From Gemmatimonadota bacterium (lineage in GTDB: Bacteria; Gemmatimonadota; Gemmatimonadetes; Longimicrobiales; Gaopeijiaceae): 64,000 bases of DNA. The notes under the pieces are model-generated. The model worked only from the letters and a program-made list of their open reading frames with translations. It was not told the origin of the DNA and searched no databases. Location of the stretch: contig JAPPNN010000035.1 in NCBI GenBank assembly GCA_028873815.1, forward strand, positions 1 through 64,000, in the 5' to 3' direction. The position numbers were made by a program, and so were the translations under genes. Below, piece by piece: positions 17,988 to 26,338 of this stretch (its first letter is position 1; the number at the start of each line of letters is the position of its first letter).

Positions 17988-19400
17988 ATCGTTCTCGTAA
18001 CGCGCCCATATACCTGGTCTTACAGGTACGTACACCAAGTCGAACGGCAAATCGGCCCCGCGAACCGCAAAGAGCGGGACGCCATCGTGGCGACCCACGC
18101 GTTCGATCCCGCCACAGTCCGCCGGCCCGAGGGGGCCGCTTCTCCGGTAACTACGCCCGGCCAACCCGATGGCCTCGCCGTCCTCAAACCAGTCGCGGCC
18201 CTCTGCATAGGTGCCCGCCAGGACAACGCCCGGTCCCAGCGCGTCCAGCGACACGTGCCCGGACCCGACCAGCGTGTCTCCGGCCGCGGTAACCCACACC
18301 CGGACGCTCTCGCCCGTTGACAGGCACAGGGTCGTCGGCGTGGCGCCGGCGCCGCCCTCCTCGGCCGCGCGCTCGACGATGACCGTATCCGGCGGCGGCG
18401 CGGGGAGCGTGACCGTGTCGGCCGGAGCATCCGACCGCCGGCGGCACAGCCCGAGTTCACCCGTGCAGACCGCAACGGAGGCTGCGAGACCGAACTTTCT
18501 GGACCGGAAGCCGGAAGATCCATCGTGATTCATCCCGAGCGAGAACGCGCTCACCTGGATCCCTCCGAAATCGAACCGCACGCCGGCATTGGCGTCGAAG
18601 CCATTGAACTCCGCCATCACGCTCATACCGGCGGCCCCTCCAAGCGCCACATGAAGCGCGGATCCGGCAAACAGCCCGCCGGTGGAGGCCTCACCATAGA
18701 AACCGAGATCGCTTCCCGCCGAGAAGAGGCCGCCTCCCCATCCCGCACTCAGGGTCAAGTCGTATTCGAACGGCACTCTGTCGAGGCCCGGCAGCCCGGC
18801 GGTAGCCACGACGTACGGACTCAGGTTGCCCTGGAACTCCCGCCGCCCAGGGGGATCGCCAACCACGCGCGCGTCGGGATAGCCAAGCCTGTTGGGCTGG
18901 AATCGCCCGGGACCACTGTCATCGAAGGACGGTGACGTCACGTAGCGCGCACCGACCGCGAGGTGGAAACGCTCAAGCGAACCCGGCAGCAGAGACAGCC
19001 GGCCAAAACCGCCGACCAGGCTTCCGCCGTTGCGCGCGTCCGCAAAATGTTGAAGCGTCGCGCCCGCTTCCAGGCGATCGAAGAGGCCGATCGCCACCGA
19101 GCCGTCCGACAGCCACTGCGTCGTTCTGCCTCTGCGGTCGCGCCCTCCAGACGACCGATCGAAGCTGCGGGTCCCGTGCCGGGAAAGGCCGAACCCCGAG
19201 TAGGTCGCGGCAATCGTCAGGTGCGGCAGTACTGTAGCGGTGGGGACATCGAGCAGCCCGGATCCGTAGCGAAGCGTGGTCGAGGTGCCACCTGGCTGCG
19301 CCGTGACGGGCTGGACGAACAGGACCAGCGCGACGAGGACCGAAGCACCGGTGCCGAACCCGGCGCCCAAGGACTCGAGCCGGTCCCTACCCGCCGCCAT
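17979..19400 (-). CDS. Exported protein of unknown function, probable outer-membrane beta-barrel
   Basis: I do not recognise this 473-residue protein. It has a signal peptide (VLVALVLFVQPVTAQPG), then about 270 residues of alternating aromatic and small residues with repeated phrases such as RLSLLPGSLERFHLAVGAR and FGLAASVAVC. This fits an outer-membrane beta-barrel. A proline-rich linker (LPAPPPDTVIVE) and a C-terminal domain with two more cysteines follow. The barrel begins with a short-repeat entry TLRYGSGLLDVPTATVLPH, seen in some YjbH or OprF-like porins, but the match is loose. The ATG used overlaps the end of ccmD by 14 bases; an earlier ATG would add eight residues. It is the last gene of the ccm run and may be co-transcribed with it. 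Confidence 0.7.
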   Translation of the reverse strand: MAAGRDRLESLGAGFGTGASVLVALVLFVQPVTAQPGGTSTTLRYGSGLLDVPTATVLPHLTIAATYSGFGLSRHGTRSFDRSSGGRDRRGRTTQWLSDGSVAIGLFDRLEAGATLQHFADARNGGSLVGGFGRLSLLPGSLERFHLAVGARYVTSPSFDDSGPGRFQPNRLGYPDARVVGDPPGRREFQGNLSPYVVATAGLPGLDRVPFEYDLTLSAGWGGGLFSAGSDLGFYGEASTGGLFAGSALHVALGGAAGMSVMAEFNGFDANAGVRFDFGGIQVSAFSLGMNHDGSSGFRSRKFGLAASVAVCTGELGLCRRRSDAPADTVTLPAPPPDTVIVERAAEEGGAGATPTTLCLSTGESVRVWVTAAGDTLVGSGHVSLDALGPGVVLAGTYAEGRDWFEDGEAIGLAGRSYRRSGPLGPADCGGIERVGRHDGVPLFAVRGADLPFDLVYVPVRPGIWARYENDLK

Positions 19401-19614
19401 GGTTTGCCGCGCCGCCGGACTCACGGGCCGCCAGGCGCTTCATCCTCCGCGCGATCATCCAGACCCAGACGGCGATCAGCACCCACGTAATCCCATAGGC
19501 CAGGAAGACGTGGACGTACGGACGCAGCGCCCCGCGTCCCGCCTCCGTCTGCGCCAACAGAACCGCCGGAGCTGCCGCCGAACACAACAGCGCGGTACAG
19601 ATTCGAAAAATCAT
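19387..19614 (-). CDS. ccmD: CcmD-like small membrane protein of heme export
   Basis: CcmD is a small membrane protein that stabilises the CcmABC-CcmE heme-handling complex. This 75-residue protein has a cleavable-looking or anchor segment (ICTALLCSAAAPAVLLAQ), a second membrane segment VHVFLAYGITWVLIAVWVWMI, and then the basic motif ARRMKRL, the pattern of CcmD homologues. It is missing as a separate entry in the track because the frame is open upstream. The ATG overlaps the ccmC stop as ATGA. The call rests on size, topology and position. Confidence 0.75.
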   Translation of the reverse strand: MIFRICTALLCSAAAPAVLLAQTEAGRGALRPYVHVFLAYGITWVLIAVWVWMIARRMKRLAARESGGAANHGGG

Positions 19615-20315
19615 GCCAGTCCTCCAGCGACTGCGGCGTCCTCCGCCCGCGCCTGGCGCCTGGCGGCAAGCTCGATCGAGTATCGGAACGCGAAGAGCCC
19701 GAGAAACACCATCGTGAAACCGGCCAGCGAAACCAGGAGGGTTGTCAGCATATCGGGGTGCAGCGTGGGCCCCTCGGGCTTGATCACGACCGGCCCCGGA
19801 TGCAGCGACCTGAACCAGGAGACGCTGACGTGGATCAGCGGAATGTTCAGCGAGCCCACAATCGCGACCACGGCGGCAAAGCGCTTCCCCCGCCGCGGGT
19901 CGGCCACGGAGCCCCTGACCAGGAAATACCCCAGATAGGTGAACCACAGGAGCAGCGTCAGCGTCAGGCGCGGTTCCCAGGTCCAGTAGGTTCCCCATGC
20001 GACGCGTCCCCACAGGGGACCCGAGATGAGCATGATGGCTCCGAAGATCAGTCCGCCTTCGGCCGCGGCGACGGCGGCGGCGTCGGCCCGTTCGTCCTCC
20101 AGCCAGAGATACGCGGCACTTGCGAGAGCGACGATCCCGAACGCGAGGAACGTCGTCCAAGCGCCGGGCACATGGACGTAGAAAATCCGCTGGACCACGC
20201 CCTGCGCCGCCTCGGTGGGGACCCAGAAGACAACCATCCAGTGCATCAGCAGGATGGCGGCGACACCTGCCCACACGAGCAGCAGGCCCGCGGTTCGCAT
20301 CCTTGTCGACTCCAT
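19611..20315 (-). CDS. ccmC: Heme exporter protein CcmC (cytochrome c maturation)
   Basis: CcmC is an inner-membrane heme-handling protein that loads heme onto CcmE. The 234-residue protein has six hydrophobic segments and the tryptophan-rich WWD signature WGRVAWGTYWTWEPRLT near residue 110. Flanking histidines lie in FYVHVPGAW and IPLIHVSVSWFRSLHP, which ligate heme in the family. The start is set at MESTRMRTAG; a second ATG lies five codons in. The track ORF extends far upstream through the ccmB frame. It is 11 bases downstream of ccmB and coupled to ccmD. Confidence 0.93.
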   Translation of the reverse strand: MESTRMRTAGLLLVWAGVAAILLMHWMVVFWVPTEAAQGVVQRIFYVHVPGAWTTFLAFGIVALASAAYLWLEDERADAAAVAAAEGGLIFGAIMLISGPLWGRVAWGTYWTWEPRLTLTLLLWFTYLGYFLVRGSVADPRRGKRFAAVVAIVGSLNIPLIHVSVSWFRSLHPGPVVIKPEGPTLHPDMLTTLLVSLAGFTMVFLGLFAFRYSIELAARRQARAEDAAVAGGLA

Positions 20316-20326
20316 TCGGAAAACCC

Positions 20327-21004
20327 CTACTCGTCGGTTACGTGGTGAAAGAGGACCGCGCCGACCGTCACCGAGCCGATCGCGAACGCCCAAAGCAGGC
20401 GAACCAGACTCGAAATCTCGTCCCAGGGCAGCGCCATGAAAACCCGGGCCGAGGCCGTGGCTCCGAAGAACACCAGGGGAGCGAGCAGCGGGAAGGTGAG
20501 CACGGGCAACAGCGAATCGCCCAGGCTGCTGTGACGCGACATGCGCCCAAAGAAGGTCGCGGTCGCCGACAGGCCGATCGTGCCCGGCAGGAAGATCGCG
20601 GCGTGCGCCGCCAGCGAACCGGAAGTGCGCACTCCGAGAAAGCTGGTGAGGGCGATGAACGACAGTGCGGTGATCAGCCAGGTGAGGGCGAGATTCGCCA
20701 CGGTCTTGCCCAGGAAGACCGCCCTCCTCGAGACCGGCGTGAGGAGGACGTGGCGGAATGCACCGTCCTCCTCCTCCATGTCGAATATTCGTCCGGCCCC
20801 CGCCGTCGAGGCGAAGAGGACCGTGAGCCAGGTGAGACTCGCGACCACGGCCCGGCCCGGGACCTGACTCTTGTCCAGGGCGAAGCCGAAAAGGAAACCG
20901 GCGAGAACCACGAACGCGATCATGGAAAGCAGCCGGCCCCCCGCGCGGAACTCGAGGCTCAGGTCCTTGCGCGCGATCAGCCACGTCCAGCGCAGTTCAT
21001 CCAC
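20327..21004 (-). CDS. ccmB: Heme exporter membrane subunit CcmB
   Basis: CcmB is the permease half of the CcmAB ABC transporter, whose ATP hydrolysis releases holo-CcmE from CcmC. The 225-residue protein has six predicted membrane segments and the family-typical cytoplasmic motif EEEDGAFRHVLLTPVSRRAVFLGK near residue 75, abbreviated here as a long charged loop between TM2 and TM3. The start is GTG, sharing its first base with the ccmA stop (TAGTG). Length is normal for CcmB. Confidence 0.93.
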   Translation of the reverse strand: MDELRWTWLIARKDLSLEFRAGGRLLSMIAFVVLAGFLFGFALDKSQVPGRAVVASLTWLTVLFASTAGAGRIFDMEEEDGAFRHVLLTPVSRRAVFLGKTVANLALTWLITALSFIALTSFLGVRTSGSLAAHAAIFLPGTIGLSATATFFGRMSRHSSLGDSLLPVLTFPLLAPLVFFGATASARVFMALPWDEISSLVRLLWAFAIGSVTVGAVLFHHVTDE

Positions 21005-21708
21005 TACGGTGCATCCGCTCGAGCGGTGAAGTGGTCCAGAATCCCTGCAGCTCCCCCCTCGGCCGCCTCCCCGTCGAAGACCTTGCGGCCCCGGCGCAGG
21101 ACGACGACTCGATCCGCCAGTCTCAGGCCGCGGCGGAGATCATGTGTCACGAGGACAACAACCGCCCCGTCGTGCCGGCGAGCTGTCAGCGCACGCTCCA
21201 GATCTGCGGCGCCCTCCGGATCCAGCCCCGTGAACGGCTCGTCCAGGAAAAGGATCTCCGGGTCGTGAAGGAGAGACCTCGCCAGCGCGACCCTCTGGCG
21301 CTGGCCGCGCGAGAGCGCCTCGACGCGCCGCGTGGCCAGGTCGGTCGCGCCGACGGCCTCGAGGGTCGCCGCGAGCTTGCGGCCGTTCCGCCGGAGGCCG
21401 TGAAGGGCGGCAAAGAACCTGAGGTTCTCGATCGCCGTGAGCTTTTCGTAAAGGCCCGTCCGGTGGGACACCAGCCCGATCCGCGCACGCCAGGCGGCAT
21501 CCGAGCCCGACACCCGGGTCCCGTTCAGGGTCACCTCGCCGTGGTCGGGCCGGCGCTCCCCGCTCAGGACCTTGAGGAGCGTCGTCTTCCCCGCCCCGTT
21601 GGGTCCGACGATGGCCAGGATTTCCCGGCCCGCCGCGCGCAGATCCACTCCGGCAAGGGCGCGCACCGGGCCATAGTCGCACACGATGCCCCGCCCTTCA
21701 AGGGTCAA
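21004..21708 (-). CDS. ccmA: Heme exporter ATP-binding subunit CcmA
   Basis: CcmA is the ATPase of the CcmAB complex at the inner membrane. The 234-residue ABC protein has Walker A GPNGAGKTT near residue 34, signature ALSRGQRQRVALARSLLHDP near residue 128, Walker B ILFLDEPFTGLDPEG, and the H-loop VTHDLRRGL. I place the start at TTG because its bases overlap the stop of the upstream CcmI-like gene as TTGA and the protein then begins LTLEGRGIVCDYGP. The track ORF is 38 residues longer. A GTG seven codons in is also possible. Confidence 0.93.
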   Translation of the reverse strand: MTLEGRGIVCDYGPVRALAGVDLRAAGREILAIVGPNGAGKTTLLKVLSGERRPDHGEVTLNGTRVSGSDAAWRARIGLVSHRTGLYEKLTAIENLRFFAALHGLRRNGRKLAATLEAVGATDLATRRVEALSRGQRQRVALARSLLHDPEILFLDEPFTGLDPEGAADLERALTARRHDGAVVVLVTHDLRRGLRLADRVVVLRRGRKVFDGEAAEGGAAGILDHFTARADAP

Positions 21709-22181
21709 GAGGCGCCTCCGCCGGAAGAGGTCCCGGCCGCACCGGCCCCCGTGGCCAGCCGCTTGCCGCAATGGCCGCAATACCTTGCTCCGATGCTGTT
21801 GACGTGGTCGCACGACGCACACTGCATGCCCTCGCGGATCGCACGGCGGATCTGGGCAATCTCGTCTTCCAGCTGCCGTGCGGCCCGCACCGCCTCGGTC
21901 TCCATGCCCTCGCCGAAGTCCTGGTCGGGTCCAAGGTGCATGAGTGCTTCCCGGGACAACTCGAGCTTCAGGACGTCGTAGTCCTCCTCGTCGAGCTTGC
22001 CCGTCGCGCGGTCGTATTCGAGGTCTCGAAGGGCCGTGAGCGCGACCCGTCGCCGCGCCGCGCCTTCGTCGAAGTCGTCGTCACCCCCATACAGCGCCGC
22101 GCTCCTCCCGGAGAAGACGGGTTCGAGGATGAACAGCGCCACTCCGGCGGCCAGCAACACTCCGCCGATCAGAGCCGTCAC
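21705..22181 (-). CDS. CcmI-N-terminal-like membrane protein with a C-terminal zinc ribbon
   Basis: This is a 158-residue membrane-anchored protein. One N-terminal membrane segment (residues 2-23) is followed by a cytoplasmic region with ALRDLEYDRATGKLDEEDY near residue 50, which resembles the conserved N-terminal part of CcmI. The C-terminus is a zinc ribbon, CASC-x10-CGHC (Cys121, 124, 135, 138). CcmI normally ends in a periplasmic TPR domain that binds apocytochrome; that part is absent. The start is GTG with GGGGA seven bases upstream, 22 bases after ccmF. Its place between ccmF and ccmA suggests a role in cytochrome maturation, but the function of the zinc ribbon is unknown. Confidence 0.78.
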   Translation of the reverse strand: MTALIGGVLLAAGVALFILEPVFSGRSAALYGGDDDFDEGAARRRVALTALRDLEYDRATGKLDEEDYDVLKLELSREALMHLGPDQDFGEGMETEAVRAARQLEDEIAQIRRAIREGMQCASCDHVNSIGARYCGHCGKRLATGAGAAGTSSGGGAS

Positions 22182-22203
22182 GGCGCGTTCCCCATCGGGA
22201 AGC

Positions 22204-24252
22204 TCAGCCTGCCGCTGCCGCCGGCAGGGGTCCCGGGCGCGACCTGCGGCGTGCGGCTGCAGGGGCGGCCACCCTCGCGGCCGGCCAGAGTCCGATCAGG
22301 GCGCCAACGGTCACCATCAGCCCACCGTACCAGATCCAGGGGACCAGCGGCAGCGCCTTGGCCTCGAAGGTGACGCGCTCCGATCCGCTCTCCAGATCCA
22401 CCTCCTTGGGAATCACGTACAGATCCTCGAAGGCGGTGCTCGCGATCCCCACCTCGGTGGATTGCTGCTCCATGATGGGATAGAACCGCCGCTCCGGACG
22501 CAGGATGCCGACTCGCTCTCCGTCCCGGTACACCGTCAGCAACGCTGTCCAGCGCCAGTCGTTCTCGCGCTCTCCCTCGGCCACGCGCGGACGCGAGTGC
22601 GAAAGGCTCTCGTAGACCAGACGGTACTCGGTGCCGAGGGCCGAGCGAACGCTCATCGCTTCGCCCGGCGCGAGTTCCTGCTCCATCCGCACGTCGAAGG
22701 CGGCGCCAGCCAGACCGGTGAAGACGATCACGACCCCGGCGTGGACGATGTACCCGCCCCACCGTCGCCGGTTTCTCCTGACCAGGCTGCCCAGCGCGCT
22801 CCACATCCCTTCGCCGGCGATCCGCGCCCGCGCCCGCATGCCCTTCCAGAATTCCGTAATCACGATCGTCATCACGAACACCGCGATCGTGAAGGTCGCC
22901 AACGCCATGGAGTGCCGCACGCCGATCACGGCAAGGGCACCGAGCGCGCCCGCCGCCGCGAGCACCGGCACCGTGAAATTCTTGCGCAGGTTGCGCCGCG
23001 ACGCGCGTCGCCAGGCGATCACCGGGCCGATGCCCATCAACGCAAGCAGCATCAGCCCGATCGGGATATTCACGCTGTTGAAGTAGGGCGGCCCGACGTT
23101 CCGCGTCTCGCCGAAGAATCCCTCGGTGATGAGCGGGAAGAGGGTCCCCCAGGCGACGGCGAAGGTGACGCCCACCAGCAGGAAGTTGTTGAACAGAAAG
23201 GCCGACTCGCGCGAAAGAAATGACTGGAACTGGTTCTCGGACCTGAGCGACGGGAGCCGGTACACGATGAGTACGGCCGAAAGAGCCGCCATCCCCCCCA
23301 TGAAGCCGAGGAAGATGTAAGCGATCCGCAGGTTCTCGGCGAAGCTGTGGACCGACTCGATAAGCCCGGAGCGCGTGAGGAAGGTCGCGAATATCGTCAG
23401 GAGGAACGTGGTCACTACGAGACCCATGTTCCACACCTTCAGCATCCCGCGGTTCTCCTGGATCTGGATCGAGTGGAGAAACGCGGTGGCCGTGAGCCAC
23501 GGAAGGAGGGAGGCGTTTTCGACCGGATCCCAGAACCAGTACCCGCCCCATCCCAGCTCCTCGTAGGCCCAGCGCATCCCGAAGATGATCCCGTTGGTCA
23601 GGAAGAACCAGCTGAGCAGGATCCAGCGCCGGGTGATGGCGATCCACCGGGAATCGAGGCGGTTGGTCAAGAGCGCCGAGACTGCAAAGGCGAAGGGGAC
23701 CGCGAATGCCGTGAAGCCGAGGTACAGGGTCGGGGGATGAATGGTCATCCAGTAATTCTGGAGCTGTGGATTCAGACCGCGGCCGTTGACCGGTGTGAAT
23801 CCCATGCGTTCGAACGGGTTGACGTCGGCGAACAGCAGCACGACCAGGAGAAACGAAAGCAGGCCCAGGAGCGTGCCACTCACATAGGGCATGAACTCCC
23901 GGTTGCGCCGCCGGTTCTGGAACACCGCGATCGACGAGAAGACCGACAACAGCAGCGTCCAGAAGACGAGCGAGCCCCGTTGTCCCGCCCACAGCCCGGC
24001 CACCTTGAAATAGGTGTCCAGTTCGCGGTTCGAATAGTTCGCGACATAGCGATACTCGTAGTGGTTCCCCAGGAAGGCCGCGATGATGCCCGCCGAGACC
24101 ACGAGGAGCAGGAGCGTGAGCATGTAGGCGGTGCGCTCTCCGCTCAACACCAGATCGCTGCGGCGGAACCGACCGCCGACGAACGAGACGACGGTTCCCC
24201 ACAGGGCAACCGGAAGAGCGATCCAGAGGGCGACTTCGCCCAGGACCGTCAC
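22204..24252 (-). CDS. ccmF: Cytochrome c heme lyase subunit CcmF
   Basis: CcmF takes heme from holo-CcmE and, with CcmH, attaches it to apocytochrome c in the periplasm. The 682-residue polytopic protein shows the WWD motif GWGGYWFWDPVENASLLPWL near residue 230, TIHPPTLYLG near residue 170, and the TFLTRSGLIESVHSFA stretch near residue 295. A large periplasmic domain follows before the last membrane segment. I set the start at a GTG that overlaps the ccmE stop (GTGA), 14 codons inside the track ORF. The alternative 674-residue frame across the same DNA is a shadow. Confidence 0.95.
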   Translation of the reverse strand: MTVLGEVALWIALPVALWGTVVSFVGGRFRRSDLVLSGERTAYMLTLLLLVVSAGIIAAFLGNHYEYRYVANYSNRELDTYFKVAGLWAGQRGSLVFWTLLLSVFSSIAVFQNRRRNREFMPYVSGTLLGLLSFLLVVLLFADVNPFERMGFTPVNGRGLNPQLQNYWMTIHPPTLYLGFTAFAVPFAFAVSALLTNRLDSRWIAITRRWILLSWFFLTNGIIFGMRWAYEELGWGGYWFWDPVENASLLPWLTATAFLHSIQIQENRGMLKVWNMGLVVTTFLLTIFATFLTRSGLIESVHSFAENLRIAYIFLGFMGGMAALSAVLIVYRLPSLRSENQFQSFLSRESAFLFNNFLLVGVTFAVAWGTLFPLITEGFFGETRNVGPPYFNSVNIPIGLMLLALMGIGPVIAWRRASRRNLRKNFTVPVLAAAGALGALAVIGVRHSMALATFTIAVFVMTIVITEFWKGMRARARIAGEGMWSALGSLVRRNRRRWGGYIVHAGVVIVFTGLAGAAFDVRMEQELAPGEAMSVRSALGTEYRLVYESLSHSRPRVAEGERENDWRWTALLTVYRDGERVGILRPERRFYPIMEQQSTEVGIASTAFEDLYVIPKEVDLESGSERVTFEAKALPLVPWIWYGGLMVTVGALIGLWPAARVAAPAAARRRSRPGPLPAAAAG

Positions 24253-24671
24253 GCCGCCAGCTCCTCCTCGGCAGCCTCGAACCGGCTCCCGCACTTCGTC
24301 AGGACGGTGTGTGCGCGGAAGACTCCGTCGGTGCCGAAGACGCCCTCCACGACCACCTCGGCCTGGTCGTTGAAGGTGTCCGGCAGGATATCCCCGTACC
24401 GGACGGCGAAGGCGACATCCGGATTCTCCAGGTCCGCGACCAGGAATTCATGCGTCCCCGCACCACTTTTTCTGCGGGCCCAGGACCCCTCGACCACCTG
24501 TCCCCCTACCTTGACGCCGAGTTCGTGGAAGGCGGGATCGCCCTCTACGCGTTCCAGGAGTTCACTGGGGGTGAGGTAATACACCATGCTGTCGCTGATC
24601 CCCGTCCACATCAGCCACGCGACAACGGCCGCCACCCCGACCAGCCCGACGAAAAACCGTCCATTCTTCAT
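24249..24671 (-). CDS. ccmE: Heme chaperone CcmE with a CxxxF heme site
   Basis: CcmE carries heme covalently in the periplasm between CcmC and CcmF. The 140-residue protein has one N-terminal membrane anchor (residues 6-24) and the beta-barrel domain with YYLTPSELLE, VGGQVVEGSW, the FAVRYGDILPDTF segment and VVVEGVFGTDGVFRA. The heme-binding position, HxxxY in classical CcmE, reads Cys127-Gly-Ser-Arg-Phe131 here. A cysteine in place of histidine is known in some lineages; the loss of the tyrosine is less usual. The ATG has GGAG about ten bases upstream and opens the ccm run. Confidence 0.93.
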   Translation of the reverse strand: MKNGRFFVGLVGVAAVVAWLMWTGISDSMVYYLTPSELLERVEGDPAFHELGVKVGGQVVEGSWARRKSGAGTHEFLVADLENPDVAFAVRYGDILPDTFNDQAEVVVEGVFGTDGVFRAHTVLTKCGSRFEAAEEELAA

Positions 24672-24817
24672 ATGCCGTTCACTCCAGCCCCGAACCGGGG
24701 CGATTCGCCTGCAGTGACTCCGGCCGCACGACGACCGGCATATCCAATCTACGCACTGCAAGCCCCTGCCCGAAATCCCCACGCCCACCCGGTGCTTCAC
24801 GCACCCCTCGGTCCGGC

Positions 24818-24835
24818 GGCGCGCAGGACCGCGCC
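24818..24835 (-). terminator. G/C hairpin after glpK, possible terminator
   Basis: GGCGCG and CGCGCC pair around a six-base loop about ten bases after the glpK stop on the minus strand. There is no U-run, so an intrinsic terminator of the E. coli kind is not shown. The position between the glm-glpK run and ccmE would suit a transcript end. Confidence 0.35.
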
Positions 24836-24844
24836 GTGAGCCGG

Positions 24845-26338
24845 TCAGCTGTCCGTTTCCAGCGTTGCCAGCGTGCCTCGAACCGCGCGGCCCCAGCCCC
24901 TGATCAGGGCCTCCCGCTCGTCCTCCCCGAGGCGGGGAGCAAAGGTCCGGCCAGCACCGGACGCGGCCGCGAAACTCTTCGGATCGGCCCACACGCCGGC
25001 GGCCAGTCCCGCCAATCCCGCGGCTCCCAGCGCCGTGGTCTCCACCATGTCCGGACGGCGGACGGGGATCCCCAGGACACCCGCGGTGAATTCCATCAGC
25101 CAGTCGTTCTTCGCCGCCCCGCCATCCGCACGCAGGGCGCGGGCCCGGATGCCGGCATCGCGCTCCATGGCGGCCACGACGTCGCGGGTGCCGTACGCCA
25201 TCGCCTCCAGGGCGGCCCGGACCAGGTGGGCACGCGTCGTGCCCCGGGTCAGTCCCGTGATGGAGCCGCGCGCGTCGGGACGCCAGTGAGGCGCGCCCAG
25301 ACCGACGAACGCCGGGACCAGGTAGACGCCGTCATTGCCGTCGAGCGAGCGGGCCATGCTCTCGCTGGCGGCCGCGTCGTCCAGCAGTCCCAGGCCATCC
25401 CGCAGCCATTGGACGGCGGCGCCCGCCACGAAGATCGACCCCTCCAGTGCGTAGGCGCGTCCACCGTGCGCATCGCAGGCGGCCGTGGTGAGAAGTCCGT
25501 GTGCGGAGGATACCCGCCGCCCCCCGGTATTCAGCAGCAGAAACGCACCGGTGCCGTAGGTACACTTGCCGACTCCGGCCTCCCAGCAGCCTTGCCCATA
25601 GAGCGCCGCCTGCTGGTCGCCCGCGATTCCCCCGATGGGGGCCTCGACCCCGAAGGCGGTTCCGTTCGTAATGCCGAAATCTCCCGAACTGGACCGGACT
25701 TCCGGCAGGACCCGGCGGGGCACGCCGAGAAGTCCGAGGAGCTCATCGTTCCAGTCGCCGTCGTCGAGATCGAAGAGGAGAGTGCGCGAGGCATTGGTGG
25801 GGTCGGTAGCGTGGACGGTCCCGCCGGTCATCCGGGCCACCAGCCAAGAGTCGATTGTGCCCACGGCCAGCTCGCCCGCCCGGGCCCGCGCATCCAGCTC
25901 CGGATGCCGGTCGAAGATCCACCGGAGCTTGCTACCCGAGAAATACGGGTCCAGGAGCAGCCCGGTCCTCCGCCGAATCATCTCCTCGTGGCCGGCCTCC
26001 TTCAATTCGCGGCAGAGCGCGGCCGTGCGCCGATCCTGCCAGACGATCGCCCGGTGCAGCGGTCTCAGCGTCTCCGGATCCCACACCACGACCGTTTCAC
26101 GCTGATTCGTCACCCCCACCGCGGCAATCTCCGTCCGCGCGGCGGCAACCGCCTTTCCGGCCACATCTGCCGTCACGCGCCAGATCTCCTCCGCATCGTG
26201 CTCGACCCAGCCCGGTCTCGGAAAGTGCTGGGTGAATTCCGAGTACGCCCTTGCCAGCACCGCCCCATCCGCCCCGATAACCAATGCGGCGGATCCGGTC
26301 GTCCCCTGGTCCAGAGCAAGCACCGCCGCGCGGCTCAT
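24845..26338 (-). CDS. glpK: Glycerol kinase
   Basis: GlpK phosphorylates glycerol to sn-glycerol 3-phosphate, feeding lipid synthesis and glycolysis. The 497-residue FGGY-family protein has LDQGTTGSAALV near residue 8, NQRETVVVWDP near residue 80, a YFSGSKLRWIFDR segment near residue 135, the YGTGAFLLLNTG phosphate-binding region near residue 262, and GGAAKNDWLMEFTAGVL near residue 405. Length is normal. Its ATG overlaps the maf stop as ATGA. No glycerol facilitator or glpD is adjacent, so its use in scavenging or catabolism is open. Confidence 0.96.
   Translation of the reverse strand: MSRAAVLALDQGTTGSAALVIGADGAVLARAYSEFTQHFPRPGWVEHDAEEIWRVTADVAGKAVAAARTEIAAVGVTNQRETVVVWDPETLRPLHRAIVWQDRRTAALCRELKEAGHEEMIRRRTGLLLDPYFSGSKLRWIFDRHPELDARARAGELAVGTIDSWLVARMTGGTVHATDPTNASRTLLFDLDDGDWNDELLGLLGVPRRVLPEVRSSSGDFGITNGTAFGVEAPIGGIAGDQQAALYGQGCWEAGVGKCTYGTGAFLLLNTGGRRVSSAHGLLTTAACDAHGGRAYALEGSIFVAGAAVQWLRDGLGLLDDAAASESMARSLDGNDGVYLVPAFVGLGAPHWRPDARGSITGLTRGTTRAHLVRAALEAMAYGTRDVVAAMERDAGIRARALRADGGAAKNDWLMEFTAGVLGIPVRRPDMVETTALGAAGLAGLAAGVWADPKSFAAASGAGRTFAPRLGEDEREALIRGWGRAVRGTLATLETDS

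Noticed and set aside
22178-24202. A 674-residue minus-strand ORF overlapping ccmF
   Set aside because: It is another frame of the ccmF DNA; the ccmF frame has the WWD motif and expected membrane pattern.
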